A DNA stretch of 64,000 bases from RGIG4097 sp045613765 (lineage in GTDB: Bacteria > Bacillota > Clostridia > Christensenellales > CAG-917): contig JAZLBO010000011.1 in NCBI GenBank assembly GCA_045613765.1, positions 32,395 through 96,394 on the forward strand, in the 5' to 3' direction. Of this stretch, positions 33,092 through 41,415 are shown one piece after another. The stretch's first letter is position 1; every line of letters starts with the position of its first letter. The translations under genes and the position numbers were made by a program. The notes beneath the pieces are model-generated. The model saw only the letters and a program-made list of their open reading frames with translations, ran no database searches and was not told the origin of the DNA.

Positions 33092-34123
33092 ATGAGCAAC
33101 CTTAAAACAAGCGATTTTTATTACGATTTACCCGAAGAACTCATTGCTCAAACACCTGCAGAGCCACGAGATAGCAGTCGTATGCTGGTGTACAATAGAG
33201 AAACGGACACAATCTCTCACGAGCATTTCTTTGACATAACCAAACATCTCAAAAAAGGGGATCTTCTTGTCATCAACAACACAAGAGTTATCCCTGCACG
33301 TATCTTTGGACATATTGAAGGCAAACAAACCACCTTTGAAATCTTGCTTTTGAAACGCCTTGACTACACCCATTGGGAAGGCATTATGCGTCCTGCAAGA
33401 AAGGCAAGAGTGGGCAGTGTCATCAAGATCAGTGATGAACTTTCTGCAACAGTGGAAGAAGTTGGCGAATATGGTATTCGCAAAATCTCATTTGATTTTG
33501 ACGGCGTATTTGAAGACATACTTGCACGAGTTGGCAATATGCCTTTGCCCCCATATATCCACGAAGTCCTTGAAGACAAGGAAAGATATCAAACAGTATA
33601 TAGCAAGACAGACGGCAGTGCAGCAGCCCCCACGGCAGGCTTGCATTTCACACCCGAACTTATGAAAAAACTTGAAGATATGGGTGTGGAATTTGCCAAT
33701 GTTCTCTTGCATATTGGTCTTGGCACGTTTAGACCTGTCAAAGCAGAAAATATCCTTGATCACGATATGCACACAGAGTACTACGAAGTGGACAAGGAAA
33801 ATGCAGAAAAGATAAACAAAGCCAAACAAGAGGGCAGGAGAGTTATCGCAGTTGGCACAACATCAGTGCGCACCCTTGAAAGCGTAGCAGATGAAAACGG
33901 ACTTGTCCGTGAGTGCAAGGGCAACACAAATATCTTTATCTACCCCGGCTATAAATTCAAGACGGTTGATGCACTCATCACCAATTTCCACTTGCCAGAA
34001 AGCACACTCATCATGCTTGTGTCTGCACTTCTTGGCAGAGAAAAAACTCTTGAAATATACAACAAAGCAGTTGAAGAAAAATACAGATTTTTCTCTTTTG
34101 GAGATGCCTGTTTCTTTGAATAA
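33092..34123 (+). CDS. queA: S-adenosylmethionine:tRNA ribosyltransferase-isomerase
   Basis: Transfers ribosyl from SAM to preQ1 in tRNA, making epoxyqueuosine. The 343 residues show the family sequence DFYYDLPEELIAQTPAEPRD, INNTRVIPARI, AAPTAGLHFTPEL and the HIGLGTFRPV segment. Lies upstream of tgt, the preceding step of the pathway, as in many Firmicutes, and downstream of ruvAB. Confidence 0.96.
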   Translation: MSNLKTSDFYYDLPEELIAQTPAEPRDSSRMLVYNRETDTISHEHFFDITKHLKKGDLLVINNTRVIPARIFGHIEGKQTTFEILLLKRLDYTHWEGIMRPARKARVGSVIKISDELSATVEEVGEYGIRKISFDFDGVFEDILARVGNMPLPPYIHEVLEDKERYQTVYSKTDGSAAAPTAGLHFTPELMKKLEDMGVEFANVLLHIGLGTFRPVKAENILDHDMHTEYYEVDKENAEKINKAKQEGRRVIAVGTTSVRTLESVADENGLVRECKGNTNIFIYPGYKFKTVDALITNFHLPESTLIMLVSALLGREKTLEIYNKAVEEKYRFFSFGDACFFE

Positions 34124-34213
34124 TACTTTCAAATTTAACAAAGTCAACAAAATCAAATTCTAAACAAAATAACACAAATACAGGGTTTATACAACCAAAT
34201 TTATAGGTAAACT

Positions 34214-35320
34214 ATGCGTTTTGAAGTTTTACACGTAGACAAACAAACCGGTGCAAGAACAGGTAGATTGTACACCGACCACGGTGTCATTGACACACCT
34301 TGTTTTATGCCCGTAGGCACAAAGGCAACAGTCAAAGGTCTTTCTCCTGAAGAAGTCAAGGAAACAGGCGCACAAATTTTGTTGTCAAATACATACCACC
34401 TTTATCTCCGTCCCGGCCACGAACTTATTGAAAAAGCAGGTGGTCTTCACAAGTTTATGAATTGGGATGGCGCAATCTTGACAGACAGTGGTGGTTTCCA
34501 AGTATTTTCACTTTCATCCCTTCGCAAGATCACTGATGAAGGTATGTACTTCAACAGTTTCATTGATGGTAGCAAGCACTTTTTCTCACCTGAAAAGTCA
34601 ATGGAAATCCAAAGAGCATTGGGCTCTGACATCGTCATGGCATTTGATGAATTGACTGCACCTGACATCTCTCACGAAAAGGCAAGAGATGCAATGGAAC
34701 GTACACTTCGTTGGCTTGACCGTTGCTCAAAGGTGGAACTCAAGCCTCACCAAACACTTTTCCCCATTATCCAAGGCAATATGTATGAAGATCTCCGTAT
34801 CGAAAGCATCAAACGTACCTTGCCTTATGCAAAATGTGGTATCGCAATCGGTGGACTTTCAGTTGGCGAAACGGCAGAGCAAATGTACAAGATGCTTGAC
34901 GTCTTGCAACCTCATCTTCCTCAAGATCAACCCCACTATCTTATGGGCGTAGGCACTGCAGACTATCTTGTTGAAGGTATCGCAAGAGGTGTTGATATGT
35001 TTGACTGTGTGTTGCCCACACGTATTGCTCGCAACGGAACGGCAATGGTTAGAGAAGGTTTCTTGACAATAAGAAACGCACCTTTCGCAGAAGACTTTAG
35101 ACCCATTGATGAAACTTGCGATTGCTATGCATGTAGAAACTATTCAAGAGCATATATCCGTCACCTTATCAAAGCAGACGAAATCATGGGTGGAAGACTT
35201 CTTTCAATCCACAATATCCGTTTCCTTGAAAGACTTTGTGCAGAAATCCGTCAAGCAATCAATGAAGATAGATATGGCGATTTCCGTGACGAATTTATGA
35301 GAAATTACTCGGATAAATAG
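34214..35320 (+). CDS. tgt: tRNA-guanine transglycosylase
   Basis: Exchanges guanine 34 for preQ1 in tRNAs with GUN anticodons. DSGGFQVFSL carries the substrate-binding aspartate, CVLPTRIARNGTAM the catalytic region with its nucleophile D in FDCVLPTR, and CDCYACRNYSRAYIRH the zinc site. 368 residues. The 90-base gap from queA shows no terminator or clear promoter, so co-transcription is likely. Confidence 0.97.
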   Translation: MRFEVLHVDKQTGARTGRLYTDHGVIDTPCFMPVGTKATVKGLSPEEVKETGAQILLSNTYHLYLRPGHELIEKAGGLHKFMNWDGAILTDSGGFQVFSLSSLRKITDEGMYFNSFIDGSKHFFSPEKSMEIQRALGSDIVMAFDELTAPDISHEKARDAMERTLRWLDRCSKVELKPHQTLFPIIQGNMYEDLRIESIKRTLPYAKCGIAIGGLSVGETAEQMYKMLDVLQPHLPQDQPHYLMGVGTADYLVEGIARGVDMFDCVLPTRIARNGTAMVREGFLTIRNAPFAEDFRPIDETCDCYACRNYSRAYIRHLIKADEIMGGRLLSIHNIRFLERLCAEIRQAINEDRYGDFRDEFMRNYSDK

Positions 35321-35369
35321 TTAAAACCCCTTAAAAAACACTTAAAAGGGCAGTATAGAAAAATTTTGC

Positions 35370-35397
35370 TTGCAATAAATTGTATTTAGTGTATAAT
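35370..35397 (+). promoter_or_regulatory. Promoter of yajC
   Basis: TTGCAA (35370-35375), 16 bases, TATAAT (35392-35397). Confidence 0.65.
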
Positions 35398-35445
35398 AAA
35401 TAACGAAATAAAAAGAAGTGGCTCTGCCACATATAAGGAGAAAAT

Positions 35446-35922
35446 ATGTTCGCAAACTTGATCGCAGCAGATGCAGCAGCAAAAGGACTTCCCACATGGG
35501 CAATGTACCTTATTCTCGGTGGTGTTCTTGTACTTATGTTGGGCTTCTCATTTTTCCAAAACAAGAAACGTACAAAGCAACACAACGACATGATGAATAG
35601 CCTCACAGTTGGCACAAAAATCATGACAATCGGCAGAATGGTCGGCAAAATCGCACAAGTCAACTCAGACAATACACTCGTCATCAACGTTGGCACAGAC
35701 ATTGAGCCTACACTTATCGTCATCGACAGAGCAGCAATCGGCATGGTTCTTGAAAAGAACGAAGTAGCACCCATCGCAATGCCCACCGTCGAAGAAAAAG
35801 TTGAAGAAAAGGTTGAAGAAAAGGAAGAAGATCCTTGTGGCAAGTGTGATATTCCCGAAGTGGAAATCCCTGAAACACCTGATATCGATTTCCCCGAAGT
35901 CAAATTCCCCGACGAAGAATAA
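35446..35922 (+). CDS. yajC: Preprotein translocase subunit YajC with acidic, CxxC-bearing tail
   Basis: YajC accompanies SecDF at the translocon. A single membrane segment (about 18-38: WAMYLILGGVLVLMLGFSFF) is followed by FFQNKKRTKQHNDMMNSL and GTKIMTIGRMVGKIAQV, the core of the family. YajC is usually about 90-110 residues; this one is 158, the extra part being a Glu/Val/Lys repeat (VEEKVEEKEED), a CGKC pair and a Pro/Glu-rich end. AAGGAG precedes the ATG. secDF lie 600 bases further on. Confidence 0.9.
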   Translation: MFANLIAADAAAKGLPTWAMYLILGGVLVLMLGFSFFQNKKRTKQHNDMMNSLTVGTKIMTIGRMVGKIAQVNSDNTLVINVGTDIEPTLIVIDRAAIGMVLEKNEVAPIAMPTVEEKVEEKVEEKEEDPCGKCDIPEVEIPETPDIDFPEVKFPDEE

Positions 35923-35936
35923 TCAAACCAAAACCA

Positions 35937-35966
35937 AAAAGGCACTCAATCGAGTGCCTTTTTTAT
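35937..35966. terminator. Bidirectional terminator after yajC
   Basis: GGCACTC (35941-35947) pairs with GAGTGCC (35952-35958); A-rich before, T-rich after. Its 3' side touches the stop codon region of the convergent gene. Confidence 0.82.
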
Positions 35967-36352
35967 TACTTTTTTGATGGAATATTAACCCGAATAATTC
36001 CCGTAGTTGCGCCACCGATTGGCAGGAAAATCATATCTATCCAGTTGAAGTTCACACTCTTAAATCCGTCCATGGCATTGAATATCAAAAAGGTTAAAAG
36101 CATAAAGAGTAATCCGGCGATTAACCCTTTTAGAATGCCGTTTTTGTTGTCTTTGAACATGATCATCACACCAAGGAAAAGTGACAAAAATTTGATGCCG
36201 TAGTTCACTGGAACAATGATTTTTTCATCAAGATCTGCCCACCGAATTGCAAGGGCAAAAATCAACACAAAGAGCAATGAAAAGAGCAGAGAAATCAGAG
36301 TTGCACCCAACACGTCTTTTAGAGAAACCACAAAATTTTCTTTATTTTTCAT
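35966..36352 (-). CDS. TIGR04086-type membrane protein
   Basis: A 128-residue protein with four hydrophobic segments (ATLISLLFSLLFVLIFALAI, FLSLFLGVMIMF, KGLIAGLLFMLLTFLIF and a last GATTGIIRV). The four-helix pattern and location beside yajC and secDF fit the TIGR04086/YrzE-type family of Clostridia; its role is not known. The start at 36352 is preferred for its SLKDVLGATL opening; it lacks a clear ribosome-binding site and a longer reading is possible. Promoter candidate at 36392-36421. Confidence 0.7.
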   Translation of the reverse strand: MKNKENFVVSLKDVLGATLISLLFSLLFVLIFALAIRWADLDEKIIVPVNYGIKFLSLFLGVMIMFKDNKNGILKGLIAGLLFMLLTFLIFNAMDGFKSVNFNWIDMIFLPIGGATTGIIRVNIPSKK

Positions 36353-36391
36353 AGGGTATTTTATGTGCCAAAATAAATTTTTATGCTCAAA

Positions 36392-36421
36392 AATATAGGC
36401 TCGAAAGGGTTGATTTGGCAA
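36392..36421 (-). promoter_or_regulatory. Possible promoter of the TIGR04086-type gene
   Basis: On the minus strand TTGCCA (36416-36421), 18 bases, TATATT (36392-36397). Confidence 0.4.
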
Positions 36422-36492
36422 GAAAAATTTTCCACTACTACGTAAAATGCAAAAAAACTTTTTAAGATTGTTGAGATATTGCAATTTATTTC

Positions 36493-36521
36493 TTGACTAT
36501 TGAGTGTCTTATAGTTATAAT
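36493..36521 (+). promoter_or_regulatory. Promoter of secDF
   Basis: TTGACT (36493-36498), 17 bases, TATAAT (36516-36521). Confidence 0.75.
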
Positions 36522-36552
36522 ATCTATGTTTTACTATTATGGAGGTTTTCTC

Positions 36553-37878
36553 GTGAGTAAGAAGAAATCAATCTTAGTGTTGTCATTGGTTGCACTCGTC
36601 ATCGTCGTGATGGCAGTTTTTGCAGTCGTTGATTTCCCCATTGGCAACACAGTTTACGACTATCACGGTTACGCAAAGACAATCAAACTCGGTCTTGATA
36701 TGTCTGGTGGCGTTTCCGCCGTGTTCAACGTCATTGACGACGGTTCAGAAAATTTGGACGAACGTATTGACGGCACGGTTGCATCATTACAAGAATTGCT
36801 TGTATCAAAGGGCTATACAGAAGCCACCGTCACAAAGGGTACAAACTCAAGAGGCATGAACACAATTCGTGTCGAAGTCCCCGATGTTGACGATCCCGAA
36901 ACAGTCCTTTCACTTATTGGACGTCCTGCAACACTTGAATTCAAACTTGAAGACAGTGAAACAGCAGAGGCAATCATCATTGGTAGCAAGCACCTTGAAA
37001 CAGCATTTGTCACAACAGATGACAACAGTGGTTACGCAGTTGGCTTGAAGTTCAACGAAGAAGGCACAAAGGCATTCTCAGATATGACTTCAAACAACGT
37101 TGGCAAAAGTTCCTACATCTTCATCAATGGGGAACATTACACAACAGTCACCATCAACAGTGCAATCACCAACGGCAATGCAATCATCACAAGTGGCAAT
37201 GGCTACACATACGAAGAAGCAAAGGATTTTGCAACACGTCTTCAATCAGGCACATTTGGTGTCAAACTTCAACAAGCAGAAGTTAGAAGCATTTCACCTA
37301 CACTCGGTGCAAATGCAGTGAAGAACGCACTCATTGCAGGCGCAATCGGTATCGCATGTATCTTTGTCTTCTTGGCAGTTGCATATCGTTTCAAAGGCCT
37401 TGCAGCATGTATCGCACTTTGCTCATATATCGTACTCTTGCTCTGGTTCAGCGCAGTACTTCCTTGGGTCCAACTTACACTTCCCGGTATCGCAGGTTTG
37501 CTCCTTTCAATCGGTATGGCAGTTGACGGCAACGTCATCATCTTTGAAAGAATCCGTGAAGAATATGCAAGCACAACAAAGCCCATCAAGTCAGCAGTCA
37601 AAGACGGCTTCAAGCGTTCAACAGCAGCAATTATCGACGGCAACGTGACCACACTTATCGGTGCAATCGTTCTCTGGATCGTTGGTTCAGCAACAATCCA
37701 AGGCTTTGCAGTGACATTGTTCATCGGTATCATCCTTTCAATGTTCACATCACTTGTTGTCACAAGACTTGTTCTCAGCGCATTCTTGCCCTTGACAGCA
37801 AAACTTGACAGAAAGCACCCCGGCCTTAATGCAAAACTTTATGGTCTTAAACGTAAATCAGTAGAGGAGGGCAAATAA
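36553..37878 (+). CDS. secD: Protein translocase subunit SecD
   Basis: SecD uses the proton gradient to help pull exported proteins across the membrane. The 441 residues contain an N-terminal membrane helix, the LGLDMSGGVSAVF signature (D1), a periplasmic-type head domain, and a C-terminal five-helix bundle (GAIGIACIFVFLAVAYRF, GMAVDGNVIIFERIREE D4-type motif). GTG 36553 is chosen because GGAGG lies 7 bases before it; an ATG 9 codons upstream has no site and overlaps the GGAGG. secF follows 1 base later. Confidence 0.95.
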   Translation: MSKKKSILVLSLVALVIVVMAVFAVVDFPIGNTVYDYHGYAKTIKLGLDMSGGVSAVFNVIDDGSENLDERIDGTVASLQELLVSKGYTEATVTKGTNSRGMNTIRVEVPDVDDPETVLSLIGRPATLEFKLEDSETAEAIIIGSKHLETAFVTTDDNSGYAVGLKFNEEGTKAFSDMTSNNVGKSSYIFINGEHYTTVTINSAITNGNAIITSGNGYTYEEAKDFATRLQSGTFGVKLQQAEVRSISPTLGANAVKNALIAGAIGIACIFVFLAVAYRFKGLAACIALCSYIVLLLWFSAVLPWVQLTLPGIAGLLLSIGMAVDGNVIIFERIREEYASTTKPIKSAVKDGFKRSTAAIIDGNVTTLIGAIVLWIVGSATIQGFAVTLFIGIILSMFTSLVVTRLVLSAFLPLTAKLDRKHPGLNAKLYGLKRKSVEEGK

Positions 37879-37879
37879 T

Positions 37880-39055
37880 ATGAAAAACAGCAAACTTTTG
37901 TCTTCTTTGAATAGCATGCCCATTGCAAAGAATTGGAAGTACTGGATTATTGCACCTATCGTTATCATAGTTGCAACAGTCATCCTTATCCTTGCACTTG
38001 GCTCACAAATCGGCTATACAAACGCAGTCAACATTGGCATCGACTTTGAAGGTGGCACACTTGTCACAGTCACAATCGGTCAAGACGCAATCGACAACTA
38101 CGATCATCACGTAAAACGTATCACAGATGCAATCGAAGAACACGGAGTCGTGGTCAGTTACGTCCAACTTCAAGAGGCAGAAAACGTAAATGAAACATCA
38201 ATCAGTTTCAGATACAAGAACATCTCAAAGAATGATGATGAAATCGCAGCCCTCAACGAAGAAATCCGTGAAGAACTCAACAACAGCCTTTACGCAGAAA
38301 TCAAGGACAACGTCACATACGAATCAATCGGTGCAACAGCAGCACAAGATTTGCTTTCAAAATCAGGCATTGCACTTGCAGTTTCACTTGTACTCATCCT
38401 TATCTACATCATTGTTAGATTTACCCCTGCAAGTGGTATCGCAGCAGTCATTGCACTCATCCATGACGTAGTCATCATGTTCTGCTTGACAGTCATTTGC
38501 CGAGTTCAAATCAACCAATCATTTGTTGCAGCAATCATCACAATCGTTGCATACTCAATCAACAACACAATTATCATCTTTGACCGTTGCCGTGAAAACG
38601 TCAAGCCCTTCAAAGGTCAAAAAGATATTCCTTACGCATCAATCGGCGATCAATCAGTCCGTGACAATATGCGTAGAAGTGTGTACACAACATTGACAAC
38701 ACTTGTGACAGTTGCATTCCTTGCAATCTTCGGCAGTGATACAATCAGAGAATTCTGCGTTCCTATCATTCTCGGTCTTGTTGCAGGTTTCTATTCATCA
38801 GTTGTTCTCGCAACTCCTATTTGGGTTGGTCTTAGCAAGGAATTTGACAAGATTTCTGCAAAGCGCCAAGGCGACAACAAAGTCAACTTCACAACAAAAG
38901 AAGATGACGAAGATGCAACAGTCTACAGAGGCGAAGCAAAGAAGGAATACTGGGGTGAAGAACAAGTTGTTGCAGCACCCAAAGCAGAAAAGAAGGCACA
39001 AAAGCCCGCAATCCACAAGTATTCAAAGAAAAACACAACCTTCAAAAAGAAGTAA
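37880..39055 (+). CDS. secF: Protein translocase subunit SecF
   Basis: Partner of SecD. NIGIDFEGGTLVTV is the D1 motif, followed by a short exoplasmic domain and a helix bundle with FTPASGIAAVIALIHDVVIM and INNTIIIFDRCREN. 391 residues with a basic C-terminal tail (about 60 residues, Lys-rich) that is longer than in most SecF proteins. SecD and SecF are separate genes here, unlike the fused SecDF of B. subtilis. Confidence 0.95.
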   Translation: MKNSKLLSSLNSMPIAKNWKYWIIAPIVIIVATVILILALGSQIGYTNAVNIGIDFEGGTLVTVTIGQDAIDNYDHHVKRITDAIEEHGVVVSYVQLQEAENVNETSISFRYKNISKNDDEIAALNEEIREELNNSLYAEIKDNVTYESIGATAAQDLLSKSGIALAVSLVLILIYIIVRFTPASGIAAVIALIHDVVIMFCLTVICRVQINQSFVAAIITIVAYSINNTIIIFDRCRENVKPFKGQKDIPYASIGDQSVRDNMRRSVYTTLTTLVTVAFLAIFGSDTIREFCVPIILGLVAGFYSSVVLATPIWVGLSKEFDKISAKRQGDNKVNFTTKEDDEDATVYRGEAKKEYWGEEQVVAAPKAEKKAQKPAIHKYSKKNTTFKKK

Positions 39056-39070
39056 TACAAGCATTTTTGA

Positions 39071-39105
39071 CTACCCCCAATCACCTTTGGGGGTAGTTCT
39101 ATAAT
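39071..39105 (+). terminator. Terminator-like hairpin after secF
   Basis: CTACCCCCAA (39071-39080) pairs with TTGGGGGTAG (39087-39096); the tail TTCTATAATTT is only partly T-rich. Confidence 0.65.
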
Positions 39106-39138
39106 TTGATACTTAAATCTATATAAAGGACTATACTT

Positions 39139-41415
39139 ATGCCCATAGAAAGACTACCACTTGACGAAAACCAAAAGAATATCGCAAGAAAACTCGGTTT
39201 ATCTGATGATTTCATGCGTATTTTAGCCATGCGTGGTCTTGAAGGCGAGCAAGAGATTTTGTCCTTTTTGCGCCCATCTTTTGACAAAATGTCATCTCCT
39301 TTTGACATAGATGGCATGAAAGAGGCTGCAGATAGAATTAAGCAAGCAATCCAAAAGAAAGAAAAGGTGCTCATCTTTGGTGACTACGACTGTGACGGAA
39401 TTGGCGCAATATCAATCTTGATGTTGTATCTCCGTGACAAACTTGACGTCAAGTACTTTATCCCCAACCGTATCACAGACGGCTATGGTATGAACGTGGA
39501 AACCTTGAAAGGCATCATATCAAGACGCAGACCCAACCTTGTCATCACTGTTGACTGTGGCATAACTGCCTATGAAGAAGTGGAATATTTGAAAGGGGAA
39601 GGCATTGACGTCATAGTTACAGACCACCACGAACCACAAGAAATATTGCCAAATTGTATTGTTGTTGACCCCAAGGTCAAGCGTACAGGCTTTTACGATT
39701 TCTGTGGCGCAGGGGTGGCACTGAAACTTGTTGAGGCACTTGCCGGCAGAGAAGAAATCAAAAACTATCTTGACGTGGCAGCAATCTCAACAATCGCAGA
39801 CGTTGTCCCATTGAAAGATGACAATCGTATTATCGCATATTACGGACTTCGTCAAATTGCAACATCTCCTCGCAAGGGCATAAAGACCTTGCTTGGCACA
39901 GATAAAGTTACATCCCATGATGTAATGTTCAAACTTGCACCCAGAATCAATGCAGCAGGCCGTCTTGGTTCTGCAATGAAGACGGTTGATTTGTTCCTTG
40001 AAGATGACATCTTCCTTCTTCGCAACCTTTGTGATGAACTTGAAAGCGACAACGCCAAGCGTCAAGCAATATGCGAAACTGTTGTCAGTGAAGTGAAATC
40101 AATGATTCACGGCACAGACTTCAACAAGACAGGCATCATCATCTTGGCAGGAGAAAACTGGGAAGCAGGTGTATTGGGCATTGCTGCATCAAGAATTGTT
40201 GAAGAATTCAAATTCCCCGCAATACTCTTTACAAAGAGTGGAGATTGTTATAAAGGCTCTGCAAGATCAATCAAAGAAGTCAATCTCTTTGAGGCTTTGA
40301 GCAAATTCTCACACTTGTTTACAGCGTTTGGTGGACACTCTCAAGCAGCAGGTGTCACATTGCCCATCGCCAACTTTGAAGAATTCAAAGAAGGCATAAA
40401 TAAGGAAATAATGTCGGTGGTTGATGCAAGAGCATTTTTGCCCACCTTCGACTATGATATGGAACTTGACGCCAGTGCAAATCTCTTGCCATTTGCCAAG
40501 GAACTTGCATTGCTTGAACCCACTGGATATGGCAATCCCGAGCCAAGTTTCCTTGTAAAAGGCGACTTCAAGTTTGACAGAATAGGCGTGTCAAAGCACG
40601 TCAAATGTTCCACAAAAGGCATAGACCTTGTTGGCTTTGGCAAGTTTGAATACAGCCTTGGCTCAACAAGAGGGGAGAGAGAACTCAACGTCACCCTTGG
40701 TGTCAACGTCTATCAAAACCGTCAATATGCACAAGGCATAATTCGTACTTTCAAGGCAAACGGCGTCAGTATGTCCAAGGAAGAAAGCACTCTCATCAAC
40801 TTGCATCAACTGGCATACAGTGGCGAAGTCAACGTGGATGAAATCTCCATTGCAGACACAGAAAAGCACCTTGAAAAACCCTTTGGCACGTTGATTGTAT
40901 GTTTCAGTGAGGACGAGTACAATGCGGTGTGCAACAAGAGTGAAAAAATAGCCTCACTGCCTATGCTCGTTGCCAATGCAAGAATGTTGAGTCCTGTCAA
41001 CTCTGTCATTGTGTGTCCTGCATCCAACTTTGAATATTCATATTACGAAAGAGTTATATTTGCAGGAAAACCCCTTTCAAGTGGCTATTTTGCACACGTA
41101 AAGTCCGTGTTGAAGGAAATGTACACCTTGGGAGATTGCACACCAAGCAAGATTGACATTGACCAAAACGCCTTTAGAGTTGCCTTTATGGAAATACGCC
41201 GTATGGCACAAATGAAGGAAAGACTTGTGGACTACAAGCGACTTCTCGCAGTGTTGCAACCACGAGCAAAAATCAACTATATTGACCTTATGATCATCCT
41301 TGACGTGTTTAAGGAATTGAAACTTTTGTCAGTCAGTGACAAGGGCATAATCACAGTATCAAACGAAAAAACCGATCTTGAAAAATCTGCGATTTATCGC
41401 AACGTGAAAAAGTGA
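39139..41415 (+). CDS. recJ: Single-strand-specific exonuclease RecJ
   Basis: 5'-3' single-strand exonuclease of recombination and mismatch repair. The DHH domain begins with FGDYDCDGIGAISIL at about residue 78, followed by VITVDCGITAYEE, VTDHHEPQ (the DHH motif) and the DHHA1 domain with GGHSQAAGVTLP; an OB-fold and a long C-terminal extension complete 758 residues, as in Firmicutes RecJ. The stop overlaps relA in TGATG. Confidence 0.96.
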   Translation: MPIERLPLDENQKNIARKLGLSDDFMRILAMRGLEGEQEILSFLRPSFDKMSSPFDIDGMKEAADRIKQAIQKKEKVLIFGDYDCDGIGAISILMLYLRDKLDVKYFIPNRITDGYGMNVETLKGIISRRRPNLVITVDCGITAYEEVEYLKGEGIDVIVTDHHEPQEILPNCIVVDPKVKRTGFYDFCGAGVALKLVEALAGREEIKNYLDVAAISTIADVVPLKDDNRIIAYYGLRQIATSPRKGIKTLLGTDKVTSHDVMFKLAPRINAAGRLGSAMKTVDLFLEDDIFLLRNLCDELESDNAKRQAICETVVSEVKSMIHGTDFNKTGIIILAGENWEAGVLGIAASRIVEEFKFPAILFTKSGDCYKGSARSIKEVNLFEALSKFSHLFTAFGGHSQAAGVTLPIANFEEFKEGINKEIMSVVDARAFLPTFDYDMELDASANLLPFAKELALLEPTGYGNPEPSFLVKGDFKFDRIGVSKHVKCSTKGIDLVGFGKFEYSLGSTRGERELNVTLGVNVYQNRQYAQGIIRTFKANGVSMSKEESTLINLHQLAYSGEVNVDEISIADTEKHLEKPFGTLIVCFSEDEYNAVCNKSEKIASLPMLVANARMLSPVNSVIVCPASNFEYSYYERVIFAGKPLSSGYFAHVKSVLKEMYTLGDCTPSKIDIDQNAFRVAFMEIRRMAQMKERLVDYKRLLAVLQPRAKINYIDLMIILDVFKELKLLSVSDKGIITVSNEKTDLEKSAIYRNVKK

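Noticed and set aside
36526..36552. ATG start for secD 9 codons upstream of the GTG
   Set aside because: It has no ribosome-binding site and would translate through the GGAGG that serves the GTG at 36553.
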